NCBI GenBank assembly: GCA_905221605.1
Contig: CAJNDS010000377.1
Coordinates: forward strand, 1-64,000
Length of the DNA: 64,000 nt
Origin: Symbiodinium natans
Taxonomy: Eukaryota; Sar; Dinophyceae; Suessiales; Symbiodiniaceae
Direction of reading: 5' to 3'
Position numbers and translations under genes: made by a program. The notes under the pieces are model-generated. The model made no database searches and was not told where the DNA came from. It saw only the letters and a program-made list of their open reading frames with translations. This document shows positions 1 to 11,494 of the stretch, in pieces (the first letter of the stretch is position 1; every line of letters begins with the position of its first letter).

Positions 1-1645
1 CATAATAACCCAAAACCGACCAAGCAAACAACACCGTGACAACCCAAAACCGCCCAAGCAGACAACACCGTGACAACGAACATACGACCAAACAGACAAC
101 ACCGCGACAACCCAAAACAAACAGACAACACCATGACGGCCCAAAACCGACCAAACAGACAACACCATGACAACCCAAAATCACCCATACAGACTAAGCG
201 GACAACACCATGACAACCCAAAATCGCCCAAGCCGACAACACCGTGACAACCCAAGCGGACCAAACGGACAACACTATGACAGCCCAAAACCGACCAAAC
301 AGACAACACCATGACAACCCAAAACGGACCAAGCGGACAACACTATGACAACCCAAAACTGACCAAACAGACAACACCATGACAACCCAAAACCACCCAA
401 GCGGACCAAGCGGACAACACTATAACAACCCAAAACCGACCAAGCGGACAACACCGTGACAACCCAAAACCACCCAAGCGGACCAAGCGGACAACACTAT
501 GACAGCCCAAAACCGACCAAGCGGACAACACCATGACAACCCAAAATCGCCCAAGCGGACCAAGCGGACAACACCGTGACAACCCAAAACCGACCAAGCA
601 GACAACACCATGAGAGCCCAAAACCGCCCAAGCGGACAACACCATGACAGCCCAAAACCGACCAAGCAGATAATTTCGTGACAACCCAAAACCACCCAAG
701 CGGACAACACTATGACACCCCAAAATCGACGAAGCGGACAACACTGTGACAACCCAAAACCACCCAAGCGGACCAAGCGGACAACACTATGACAGCCCAA
801 CACCAACCAAGCGGACAACACCGTGACAGCCCAAAACCACCCAAGCGGATCAGGCGAACAAATTGTGCTAGCCCAAAACCGATCAAGCAGACAATACCGT
901 GACAGCCCGAAACCGCCTAAGCGGACCAAGCGGACAACACCGTGACAACCAAAAAACGACCAAGCGGACAGCACCGTGACAACCCAAAACCGACCAAGCG
1001 GACAACACCGTGACAGCCCAAAACCGACCAAGCGGACAACACCGTGACAGCCCAAAACCGCCCAAGCGGACAACACCGTGACAGCCGAAAACCGACCAAG
1101 CGGACAGCAACGTGACAGCCCAAAACCGCCCAAGCGGACAACACCGTGACAGCCCAAAACCGACCAAGCGGACAGCACTGTGACAGCCCAAAACCGCCCA
1201 AGCGGACAACACTGTGACAGCCCAAAACCGCCCAAGCGGACAACACCGCGACAGCCCAAAACCGCCCAAGCGGACAACACCGTGACAGCCCAAAACCGAC
1301 CAAGCGGACAACACCGTGACAGCCCAAAACCGCCCAAGCGGACAACACCGTGTGACAGCCGAGAACCGACCAAGCGGACAGCACCGTGACAGCCCAAAAC
1401 CGCCCAAGCGGACAACACCGTGACAGCCCAAAACCGACCAAGCGGACAGCACCGTGACAGCCCAAAACCGCCCAAGCGGACAACACCGTGACAGCCAAAA
1501 ACCGACCAAGCGGACAGCACCGTCCAAGCGGACCAAGCGGACAACGCCGTGACAGCCCAAAACCGACCAAGCGGACAACACCGTGACAGCCCAAAACCAC
1601 CCAAGCGGACCAAGCGGACAAGCTGCGACAGCCCAAGGAAAGCCC
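1..1645. repeat. 34-bp tandem satellite array (with 44-bp variants)
   Basis: A tandem array runs in from the left edge. The usual unit is 34 bp and alternates short blocks such as GACAGCCCAAAACCG, CCCAAGCGGA and CAACACCGT; about 45-48 copies are present. Some units carry an extra 10 bp (a duplicated CGGACCAAG block), making 44 bp. Copies near 1000-1600 are the most uniform and those before 900 the most diverged. Because 34 leaves a remainder of 1 when divided by 3, the array is open in several frames on the minus strand and gives apparent proteins of 130-435 residues rich in Cys, Gly, Leu, Val and Trp. I treat these as artefacts of the repeat. Confidence 0.95.
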
Positions 1646-1659
1646 AAACCTCAATCCGG

Positions 1660-1765
1660 ACAATTCCTAAAATTCCGGGAATTTTCAGCTCCGGGGAATT
1701 TCCCAAATTCCCGGGATTTTTAGACAAAAAGCGTTAAAATTCCCGGAATTTTCAGGATCCCCCTG
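1660..1765. repeat. Short palindromic AATTCCCGG-type repeats at satellite edge
   Basis: Directly after the satellite, a nearly identical 20-bp AATTCCGG-containing motif occurs at 1669-1687 and again at 1737-1755, with related AATTCCC/GGGAATT palindromes between them. This is a transition between the satellite and the AT-rich DNA that follows. No coding potential was seen. Confidence 0.6.
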
Positions 1766-1864
1766 CAAGGCCCTCACAAGCAGCCAAATGGACCGGAAGA
1801 GGAGGCGGGGCATCCGACAGGGCGGCCGCAGAGCGAAAATAGGGGTCGAGCCCGTAGCCTTTTA

Positions 1865-2600
1865 TGGGGATATATATCCCAAAATGAGATTGAAATAATC
1901 CCCAAGAGAGGTCCCGAATAGAATCAATAGAATTTCTATAAAGAACCGCATAAAAAATATCATAGAATTCGTCTCCAATTTATCATTTCATCGATTTTTA
2001 CATTAAAAAATCTATATATCATCATTCTTTTATATTCTTATCATTTTTATCGAATAAGAAATATCTAATCATTTCAAATCATTCTTCTTTTTTTTCAATA
2101 TGAACAAATTTCCTAGATATCATATTATATAATATTAATCAATTCTATTGTGATTCTATTATATGATTAAAATATTTAATATTCAATCAGATATATACCC
2201 CTCCATCAATATCTCTTATTTTATAGTATTCTTTTCAAATATGTCTTTGTCGAATGAATTTCGAAATATTTAATTCCCATAATTTTCTCAGATTTATACA
2301 AACCGTATTAAATTTCTTCATATGAGCCTTTTAACCCTCATGTAGGATTTCGTTTCGATGAAACCAAGCCAGATTTCTGAATATACACGTGGGTGTCATA
2401 TATTTCGTTTCATTGGAATGATAGATTTTATATCAATATCAAGGTTGGGCTTCAACAAGGGAATTTCGTTCTGGTTAATTTCTTCAATTTATTGATCAAA
2501 ATTCACAAATGTTTTTTTTCTCTCCCAGGTTGAAAATATGTAAAAATGTAAGAAAATATAGTTTTTGATAACTACACCACATTCAAATAGACAAGAAAAA
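1865..2600. other. AT-rich island, no recognisable gene
   Basis: About 730 bp is strikingly richer in A+T than the rest of the window, particularly 1985-2300, where runs such as ATCATTCTTTTATATTCTT dominate. Stops occur in all frames and no ORF of length is present. I could not recognise any mitochondrial or plastid gene. Composition alone suggests either organelle-derived DNA or a distinct AT-rich repeat. Confidence 0.6.
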
Positions 2601-4560
2601 TTTCATTAGGAAACCAGCAGCAGCAACATCATATCGGGTTCCACCATTTTGCTGCGATTCTTTGTCGGCTGCCTAGCGTTCTTGCAAAAGATGCCACCGC
2701 AAAGGACATGGATCTCATCGTTCCATCTATTGCACAGCGCAAGTGGCAGGAGTGTACCCTGCACTGCACGCTCGGCAAGGCCTCGGACATCGTACATGTG
2801 TTGGCATATTGCAGGTTCAGACGCCAGACTGGCAAACGAAGCCAAACCAAACTATGCCCTGGCAGATGGACGGGGCTTGGTTTGGATAACCATTCCGCAG
2901 CATGAAGTACAAGGAATGTGTAACTGAATGTAGACGCATGCCCGAGTAGATACTGATACTATCGATGCTTCTGATGTTGTTGATATTGTTGTTGCCATGA
3001 AGTTTGGCAGCCGGCAGACAACGTGTTCGCGATCTGACATAGTGACCCGTATCTTGCTCGGGATTGGCTTATTCTGCCTCAATCGACGCAGCTGGATGCC
3101 AAGCAAAAACCTTTCTTTCGTTGTTGGCCGCATGCTGGGCTCGAACTCCAAGTTTGGACAACGCTTACAGAGAAGAGACGGTCAAAGTCAACAGCAAGAG
3201 AGATGGAGGAGATCCACTGAAGGTCACCGGAGTGACCAGCGAAAGCACCAGATTCAACCGGCCATGTCAGAAATGCAAGAGACTGGTCGAGAGGGATGGC
3301 TGGCAAATGAGCAACAATAGGCGCAGGCAATGTTAATGCGGGCACCCTCCGTCAAGTGCGTACACAGCATTGCAGAGGACTGTTCCGTAGGAGTCCTGTG
3401 TAAAGTCAAATTTTCGGACATGGGGGGGAGGTGGTAGAACAAGAGAGCCCGGCCAAGCAGCTTCAGGGCTACTGCTGGGCCGTCGGGGAACACTGAACGT
3501 CACGGAACTAGGTCAGTTTGGCCTGTTTGGTGGGGAGAGGAGTCGCACCATAAAGAGCGCGCCACGTAAAGCGAACGTGAGAACCAGATTGATGACCATC
3601 AATCAAGCTTGCACTGCCAAGGCAACTGCTTGAAGCCGAAGCTGGAAAGGCCCTGCACGTGATAGAGGTACTCCTGGTGCGTTGCAGGTTTTGCGTGGTC
3701 TTGCCATGCTGAGTGGAGCCAAGGGCCTCTATGGAGACGGGAGCGTTCAGCGCCTGGTGCTGGGTCACCCATGACAATATTTCCGTCTGCAGTTACAGGA
3801 ATTTCTACAGAGCATGCAATACTTAGGTCCTCCTGCACAACGTGCCGGAGCCTGGGTGTCATGACATATGGCCAAACGGCGGCAGCAGAATTCAGAGATT
3901 TAGTTTAATTGACACAAAATGAGCGGGAAGCCACAAGCTCTACTCCAAGGGCGTCACAAAGTTGATGAAATTCCAAACATTGATGCGTTGCTCAAGACCT
4001 CAGCTTTCGGACACGCACCCTTCTACACAAAGTTCACAAAGTCTGTGCACTCTGTTTCATGAGATGCACCCTGGGTTCGGGACACCACCTGGCCCGGTGC
4101 ATCTTGAAAGAGGCGCCTGGTAGCCGGCCTTAGAGGCACTTCGCATACGGATAACTTCAGCATAGCTGGCCGGTGGCACTTTTGTGTTACATATGGTTAC
4201 TTACCTAGAGAATTATCTTACTAGTTGCCTCGGTCCAGATGCGTTCGCGAAGTGCTGTTCGTGTTGGGTCGCTTGAGAGTTCTGAAGTGTGGCCAACATC
4301 ATGCCATACAGGCAGCGCGCTATGCTTTTTGAAAGGCATGCTCGATCACTGTCAACGTCTATGTACAAGTGGAACGTCAGCGCAGGAACAGATTCACGAA
4401 GTCGGGATCATGAAGGGCACCTCGGATATCTTAAGCTGTTGCGCTGATGAGGCTGATGATTTTGTATTCGCCTGAGTCCGCTGTCAATCAGAAAAAGGAA
4501 TCCGCCGAGGCCTCGGGCCGGAGGTGTATAGGTTGTGAGAACAGGCACCCCCCTCCAAAT
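2600..4560. other. Unassigned sequence with short ORFs only
   Basis: Only overlapping ORFs of 60-107 codons are present on both strands, and none has a motif I recognise. The minus-strand frames near 3508-3862 are open for about 90 codons and could hold an exon, but nothing identifies them. Confidence 0.4.
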
Positions 4561-4683
4561 CCTCCCCCCACACCCAAAACCATTTTTTGGAGCCCTTTTT
4601 TTGCCTCAAATGGGTACCCCCCGTGGGAAACCGGGGTCCGCAAGCGGACGGTTCGCCAGGACCAGAGGCAGTTGAAGCCCCTC

Positions 4684-4806
4684 CCCCTTCCGCCCCCCCT
4701 ACCCCCCCCCCCCCCACCCCCCCCCACACCCCCCCCCCCCCCCCCCCACCCACCCCCCCCCCCCCCCCCCCCTCCCCCCCTTCCCCCTGCCCCCCTTCCC
4801 CCCCCA
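4684..4806. repeat. Poly-C tract
   Basis: Long C runs are broken by single T or A bases for about 120 bp. They produce Pro-rich plus-strand and Gly-rich minus-strand pseudo-ORFs. The complementary strand is G-rich and could form G-quadruplexes. Confidence 0.9.
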
Positions 4807-4843
4807 CCCCTGGCTCAACCCTACGATCAATCCAAGCCGAACC

Positions 4844-5012
4844 GTCTCAACCCTCAACCTTGAACCTTGAACCTTGAACCCTAAACCCAAAAACCCTAAA
4901 CCCCAAAGCGTGAACCTTGAGCCCTAAGCCCTCAATCCTAAACTAACCCTCAACCCTAAACCCCAAACCATAAACCATAAACCCGGAACCCTAAACCCTC
5001 AACCCAACCCTT
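4844..5012. repeat. Degenerate telomere-like (CCCTAAA) repeats
   Basis: Repeated CCCTAAA, CCCTCAA, CCTTGAA and CCATAAA heptamers fill about 170 bp. The core equals the TTTAGGG telomere repeat on the other strand, the type known from plants and reported for dinoflagellates. The copies are diverged and internal, so this is an interstitial telomere-like tract rather than a chromosome end. Confidence 0.75.
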
Positions 5013-5315
5013 ATTGCTTGGGGTCCAGCGACTTGGGCGCTGCGGAATCACCATGCTCACGCGGATGCGCTGGGCCGGGCCGAGGCGGGTCGCGTAGCGT
5101 TAAATTACAAGAAATTAAGGTGTTGTCGCGCTGTCTCTTTTGCACGAAGCTCAGAGTCAAGGGTTCCCTTCAGGAGCCCCTCAAATCCAAGGAAGCCTGG
5201 CGCCTTGTCCTGCTTGCCTTGCGCCAAAAGGCACGCAAGGCTTCGCAGGTGTTACGTGCAGACTTGCGCATGTTCCATGTTTCTTTGAAGAGGCGATGAG
5301 GCAGCGCCAGATTTC

Positions 5316-5882
5316 TCATTTCTCATTGCGGAAGTTGCAGCAACCTTCTTTCCCTGACTTCGCCTGCAAAGCAAGTCGCCAGATGAGTGAATGAATGCAC
5401 ACGTCGGCAAGGACAAATTCTGGATGTGTTAACTGCCAGCAAGGAGCCGTGGCATCTCTGCCAGAAAAGGCATGATGGGATACATCGAGAATGCGCTTAG
5501 CGCAAACGTCTTGATGCGGTTGGGCATGCCTTGCCTGCAAACAACAAGCACACCAGCTGATTAATGGGAATCGAAAATCGGTAGACTGGGCAGACATGCT
5601 TGCGAAGCAGCCCGGCCTATCAGGGTATGAACCCAGCATGGTTTGCTCCCTCTCTTTGCGGGCCAGCGCTGCTTTGGCGATGGACTGCGTCCTCCCAAGC
5701 AGATCCGGTGAGACTACGCCCATCACAAACAAACCAAACACCATTTGTTTTATCCAAAAACCACTAGTCGGACACGCACATCCGGCTCCAAGAACACAAG
5801 CCTGTGATGGCCCCAAGCTTGCAAATCTGCGCTGAACCGATGAGGAGCACATGCGTGCACCATCTTCCTGACATGGCGACAT
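5316..5882 (-). CDS. Hypothetical ORF, possible exon
   Basis: A 188-codon open frame lies on the minus strand, the strand of all identified genes in the window. It has one moderately hydrophobic stretch (KQMVFGLFVMGVVSPDLL) followed by a basic, Ala-rich segment. No domain is recognised. The surrounding 5.0-7.4 kb has no other supported gene, and the ORF may be a chance frame or part of an unidentified spliced gene. Confidence 0.2.
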   Translation of the reverse strand: MSPCQEDGARMCSSSVQRRFASLGPSQACVLGAGCACPTSGFWIKQMVFGLFVMGVVSPDLLGRTQSIAKAALARKEREQTMLGSYPDRPGCFASMSAQSTDFRFPLISWCACCLQARHAQPHQDVCAKRILDVSHHAFSGRDATAPCWQLTHPEFVLADVCIHSLIWRLALQAKSGKEGCCNFRNEK

Positions 5883-5889
5883 GATCCAT

Positions 5890-7390
5890 CAAGCAAATCT
5901 GTCACATGCTCCAGCACTCGCGGCGAATTGCCTCTTCTGCTGTTGATCTTCCGAGAGGACATGTTCCTTACGACTTGAGGCAACTTGTGGCAACATCCAT
6001 CAACAACTCTGAGCCATGCATGCTCGCCCTTGCCCTTGACACAGCAAGTGGCTCGACCACGACCTCTGGAAGGAGCCGATGATGGTCGGATACTCCTCAG
6101 GCTCTTGCTGCACTGCAGTTCGGAAGTCTCAGCGCCTCTTCCAAGCTCAGTGACGCATAGTGACGCAGAAGCGACTCGATGACAAGTTAGGGCCGAGGTA
6201 CTGCTTATGAGAAGCCTTGTGCTGGCATTCCCCGGTTGAACGCAGAGTCAGAGGTCTCCTGCAAAACATCGAACAAACAGGTGTGTACCACTGCTGGAAG
6301 ACAATGAGTCCAAGAGTGAGTCAATTGCCTGACTCAGCAGCACCTTGGCAACCCTCCAACAATAGGCGCGAGATTAGTTTAGGCATTGTCTCCCAAACAT
6401 CGCGAATAGCATGCTTTTGGCCAGGCGGCGGATGCTAACCCGTGCTCTCGCAGAGTTCTCGTGCACTGCTCCCGTGCACTTTTGAGGCTAACATAGCTTC
6501 AAATCGTGTGAATGTGGCACTGACGCACTTTCCTGCATTTTGGTGTTGCGGATGGGTTGCCTTTTGTGCTTCGTTCAGCGGGCGAGCTGCATGTCGTAGA
6601 TGTTTATCTATTTCCCCTCAGCATATTCATCACCATAGTTCAATGGAAAGCTCTCCTACTCTATGTCGTGCTGTTCTCGTTGTTGCTCTTTAGGTTTCGC
6701 GAGCTATCTTTCCGCCACACTTGAACAGGAAAAGTTCCGTTTCCTTTAAGAAGTTGTGAAGGTTCCAGAGTGGAAAAGGGGTATGGGAACCTGACCCGAC
6801 TGACGGAACACAGTCCCGCTGGAGATTTTGAGTTAGGCTTTGGGTTTGGGGTTTTTGCGCTCAAGATTTTTGACATGTAGAGGTTGGGAGCCGAGGATTA
6901 GCAAGCGGGGTGTTTGGGCCCCTACAACCCATTTGCAAACGCACTGCTCGCATCACAGGTTTACAAAATTCACATGTTTTCAGGGGCATCATGCGATAGG
7001 CGAAGGCAAACGCAAAATAGAGCAAACACAACCATGACGAACAAACATACCTCCCTCCCTCCCCCCCCCCAAAAAAAAGGAAAGAACAAACAGGCCTCCT
7101 CAAACAACGAACTCCTGATTCAAATGCCCCAAACATGGCACAAACCTATGGTGCGTTATGACGAGGGCACAATAAGGCACGAGCGACAATTAACCAATCC
7201 AATCTGTACCAAGCAATCCTAAATTACAAACCCCAACTGACTCTTTTTGCAAGACTTCGTCGGCAATCGGCCGCTTGAGGCAGTCGTCGAGGGCTTGGAA
7301 GTGGAACAATTTAGCACTAAGGATGTCTCAAGAAACAACTTCACATTCAGACACCCAGATCCTGAGCCTCAGCTGCGCAGCCAGCAACCG
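5890..7390. other. Unassigned sequence
   Basis: Short overlapping ORFs occur on both strands without recognisable motifs. A weak telomere-like stretch (GGGTTTGGGGTTTTTG) lies at about 6835-6860. I see no gene. Confidence 0.4.
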
Positions 7391-7398
7391 TGCCAAGA

Positions 7399-7609
7399 AA
7401 CAAACACAAACACAAACACAAACACAAACACAAACACAAACACAAACACAAACACAAACACAAACACAAACACAAACACAACACAAACGCAAACGCAAAC
7501 GCAAACGCAAACGCAAACGCAAACGCAAACGCAAACGCAAACGCAAACGCAAACGCAAACGCAAACGCAAACACAAACACAAACACAAACACAAACACAA
7601 ACACAAACA

Positions 7610-7651
<42 letters not shown>
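7399..7651. repeat. Compound microsatellite (ACAAAC)n-(GCAAAC)n-(ACAAAC)n-(CA)n
   Basis: The tract holds four successive arrays: ACAAAC repeats at about 7399-7487, GCAAAC repeats at 7488-7567, ACAAAC again at 7569-7611, and a CA run to 7651. One substitution (A to G) was evidently fixed and then amplified in the middle of a hexamer array. It lies about 60 bp downstream of the stop codon of the PPR-pseudouridine synthase gene. Confidence 0.95.
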
Positions 7652-7657
<6 letters not shown>

Positions 7658-7714
7658 TGCGGGGGTGGCTTTTCCCAGCCGAGCATCTTGACACGTGGCT
7701 GCGCTAATTCGTCA

Positions 7715-10152
7715 TTAGCTCCCCATCCCCATTGCTGGCGGAGGCGTGCAAACTGAGCTCTGGCTCCCTGTCTTAGAGGTCACTTTCTGCAGCACCTCTG
7801 CCAAGTCCACGGGGAGCGGGGACACAACATCGTGCTCCAGGCCCTGCATGTCTCTGAATCTGATCCTGTAACGGTGCAAGGCATTTCTCGGACACCATAG
7901 CCAATCGGAAGAGCCCGATTCTTGGCTTGCATATGCATCGTCTTTGCAGACAGGGTGGCCGATGTGAGCCAGGTGGCAGCGAATCTGGTGCCTGCGCCCG
8001 GTTGCAATACTGACTGCTGTCACGGTTACAGAAGTGACGTCCACACCTACATACCCGTGCAGGATCACTTTCAGAAAGCTCCGGCTGGGCTTGCCCTGAC
8101 CGCTGCTGCGGCTCGGCAAGCCACCACGCCAGTAAACGCGTGCATTGATTTCCTTTCTTTGGTGATTCACCCAGCCATGTGTCAGAACGTTGTACCCGCG
8201 CAGTATTTCACCAGCAGCCAGCTGAACGCTGAGAGCATAATATGCTTGATACGTTCTGCTTGCAAGCACAAGCCCTGAGCTTGGCACATCTAAACGATGC
8301 AGGAAGCCAAAGGTTGCCCCAGCATCGAAAAAAATGGGGGCGCTAGAGCCAAGAGGTATTTGCGATTCTTGCGATTCTTCCGTGAGCAGCGAGTGCAACG
8401 AGCGATAGTTCATCTCACCTCCCTCCCACCGAGCCTCCACTTCCCAACCAGGTGGCTTGAGTATCACCAAGAGGTCGGGTATCTCGGAGAGGACGTATGG
8501 CATGCATGGCTTCTCCTGCTGAATTCTGTGCTGAATTGTTTGCCCGCGAGCCAAGCACCTGCTGAGCAACGTGCTGGCTTTTGTGAAAACCGTCTCATCT
8601 AAAGCTTGCCCTGCCACAAGCATGACGTTCTTCACAGCCAGCCGAAATGCCTCGCTTGCCATGCCCGCATACGTGCAGGCCCATAGACTGCCAAGAATGT
8701 GGCTTCGCATTTGCTGCCAATCATCCATGGGAAAGCGGCTCGAAGACAGCATCGTCTGAATGCGATGGACCCACTCTTGCTGCGCAGATCGAACAAACAC
8801 GTTACCAGTTCCTGCAGCACCCCACAGTGACATCACCAGCTCTTTAGAAGTGAAGTCTGGTAGGCGGGCCACGGTTCTCTCCGTCATAAGGTCTGTGTAT
8901 ACGTTGCTGCTTGCACCCAGCATTTGGCCAGCCCACCACATGGTGGACATCTGCCGTGTGTCTTGAAACAAGTGCTTGCGCATGTCGCAGATGGCCTCAA
9001 CCATTGCCGCGTGAACTACCACAGGATCTCTGATATGTAGCCTTGCAAGCGCCCACATGAAACTTGATGCTGATCTGGTTTGGCCCATGAGTTCTGATGC
9101 AATGAGAGAGCTGATGCCCAAATCCCAGTTTCCCGAAGCTTCGCAAGCGCTGATTGCGGCATTTGTGCTAGTCATATCAGGCCGCAACCTGGCGACAGGC
9201 ATCTCGCTCAAGAACTTGACAGCTTCGGACCATTGGCCAGACTTCTCGCACGAGCTGATGCAAGCACCGAAACTGATGTCATTCTGTTGTAGCAGAGCAT
9301 GCCGAATGCTTCCATGCAGCATCACAGCATCTTGCCAGCCTTCACATGCCTTCAAGGCTACCATAGTGCTTGTGAAGCTTATCACGTTGGGAGTGAAGGA
9401 TAGAGCAGGCAGGCGACCAAACAGATGCGTGGTCTTCCTCCACTGTCCTCCCGCAGCCAAGCTGGCGATGATGGCATTGTATGTAATCAGGTCAGGAGCA
9501 AGACGGCAGACGCGCATGTCATGCAGGAGATCCATTGCTTCCTGCCACAGACTGCCCTTGCTGCATGCACTGATGGCAGTGTTGAAGCCAACCTTGTTCC
9601 AAGGTCAACACATGCTGCTGCATGGTCTGAAAACAATGAAATAACATTTTGCATCCCTCGCCTCCCTATGCCCCCCCCCCCCACATCCAAAATCCAGATT
9701 TAGCACCCCCCCCCCACCTCGCTCAAGGTCAGCCCTTGCCGCTGCAGGGTCTGAAAGCAACGAAGTCCCAAGTGCCATTTTGTGGCCCTCGTGCAGGCAC
9801 TGACTGCAGCAGCACAGGAAAAACTGTCAAGTAAGTCTCGGCGGGACTGAATCTGGTAAAGAACATCGAGCACCCGTTGCCACTTACCTTCCTTTCCGAA
9901 GGAGCCTACGAAGCTTGCATAGGTCACCTGGTTGGGCAATACTTGAAGCTCCTGCATGTCGTGGAGAAGTGCGGCTGCCAACTGCCACTGGCCATCGGCC
10001 GCGCAGGAAGTGACGGTGCTCGTGAAGCTGTAAACGTCTGGTGACACTGCCTGCAGCAACATGAAGTCCAGCAGATCTATTGCTTGGGGCCACTTGGACA
10101 ACTTCTGGCATGCACTGATGGCCAAGCTGTAGCCGAAGACGGACCGCTGCAC
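7715..10152 (-). CDS. PPR protein fused to RluA-type pseudouridine synthase
   Basis: Predicted to bind organellar RNA through PPR repeats and to convert a uridine to pseudouridine. Two exons are clear (10152-9718 and 9592-7715), joined in frame across a 125-nt GT-AG intron. Nine consecutive PPR units of 35 residues are readable, four before the junction and five after; the unit at the junction reads SEVGFNTAISAC. An RluA/RsuA-family domain follows: KPPG at about residue 358 of the last exon's frame, the catalytic motif HRLD at 413-416 with the essential Asp present (then VPSSGL, against the usual TSGL), and the RNA-binding motif TGRRHQIRCHLAHIGHP at about 511-527. The stop is at 7715. The N-terminus is not settled and no targeting peptide is visible; location in plastid or mitochondrion is inferred from the PPR family. 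The coding motifs look intact. Confidence 0.88.
9593..9717 (-). other. Intron of PPR gene, acceptor side resembling the upstream exon end
   Basis: Read on the minus strand, the intron starts GTGGGGG after GAG and ends AACAAG before GTTGGC. Joining 9718 to 9592 restores a perfect 35-residue PPR unit, which fixes both sites. The last ~45 nt of the intron (about 9593-9640) resemble the last ~45 nt of the preceding exon (about 9718-9763): both run TTTCAGACC..TGCAGC..., then GACCTTG, then AGG. The intron thus looks bounded by a partial duplication of exon sequence. Confidence 0.7.
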
Positions 10153-10301
10153 CTCGCAGGGCTAAGGTCTCTGCTTGGTTGCACGCCGCGATTAGGCTCA
10201 CACTACCGATCACAACTGCAAGCATCACATGCAGCACAATGCAAGCGCAAGGCAAAAGTGCTGGGCCAGCGTTGTCCAAGGCACCTTGCGCTCTGATGGC
10301 G

Positions 10302-10480
10302 TCAGCTCGTTTGAGATTGCAGCTCCAGAACAGTATGCCACCGACCGCATTTCCCGCAAGCTGCTTTCACAGCACTGACCAGCGACAAGCCGGCTTGCTT
10401 CGCACTGGACTGCGCAGACCGTCGCAAAACCAAACCAGTCTGCCACTCAGCATCTACGCCTGAACTTGCCAGCTTGGCCA
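10302..10480 (-). CDS. Possible upstream exon of the PPR gene
   Basis: An open minus-strand frame (part of a 111-codon ORF reaching 10637) includes AGLSLVSAVKAACGKCGRWH, which resembles the first helix of a PPR unit. It lies upstream of and in the same orientation as the clear PPR exons. The splice to 10152 is not resolved; a second intron between about 10160 and 10300 is needed. Confidence 0.35.
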
Positions 10481-10639
10481 TGTGTGTGGTAAGAGCTGAA
10501 AGAAGTGCACCTTGCCAGCTCTGAAGCCTGCCAGGGCCCCAGTGCCTCCCTTGGGTGTCATTGCAGCGGTGTCGAAGTGGGCATCCCAACCGAGCCAGCG
10601 CAGACATGTATGTCAAGCCTTGAGCCACACCTGACAAAG

Positions 10640-11490
10640 GGCCAAAAAAGCCACCGGCAAATCAGACAAGAGAATGAAATGCATTGTCGGGCTAGTTATC
10701 GAGCAGGCTCAAGATGCTCGGCCGAAGAGGGAACAGAAGGACATGAATCGGATGTGAGGAGACGCTACGAGTTGCAAGGAAAGGGTGAAGGTAACGTCTA
10801 CCAGACTTGCTGATCAGAACCCTCATAGAGACTAGAGCCTCTTGACTTAGTCAAGCAATGTCAGGCAGTTGCATCTCGACCTGAAACTTGGAGAAGCTTC
10901 TCGCCGATGGGCCAACGCAAGCCTTTCCTGATGGAAAGTCACAGAAACATTCGCATTCGCAGCTGGCATTCATCCACCGATTGCAGCTACACGTACAAAG
11001 GCATCCAAGGGTCTGGGTCCACAACCTCCATTGATGCCACTTAACTACTACTCCCCTGGAGCCGGAGTGGCAGCAAGAGCAGATATTCACATCACATGCG
11101 TGTGCCATGTCTGTGTGTGGATTTGCTTAGTGTATCTTCTCTCACCATCGATCAAGGCACCCATGCCAGCTCGCAGATGGCACTCGTAGAAAGTCTTGGA
11201 GCTCCTGTGATCTTGTCAGGATACGGAACTCTATGGTGCGGTAAGGCCACGAAGACGTCCTGGATGCAACGTCGTCCTTCCTGGCAGCTCACCGACTTGT
11301 GGCAAGCTTTGATGTTCTCAGGCATGTACACTAGTATCATCTTGCGCTTACGCTTGCAAATGCAGCCATTGCGGCTCAAGCGTCAACGGGGTCAAATACC
11401 CCTGCTTCCAGGCATCACCAAAGTACACGCGGATGATGGAGGCAATCATCGTCCTGCTCTTTTCACTGTCATCGTGGCATTCATAGTAGG
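10640..11490. other. Unassigned sequence
   Basis: Only short ORFs without recognised motifs are present. The region may hold the 5' end and flank of the PPR-pseudouridine synthase gene, which is transcribed leftward from about here. Confidence 0.35.
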
Positions 11491-11494
11491 TAGA

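Noticed and set aside
1-1645. CRISPR-like regular array and long Cys/Leu-rich proteins
   Set aside because: Units abut directly with no unique spacers, so this is a satellite. The ORFs arise because 34 bp is not a multiple of three and the unit has no stops.
4447-4890. Proline-rich and glycine-rich ORFs
   Set aside because: They are translations of the poly-C tract on either strand, with no flanking domain.
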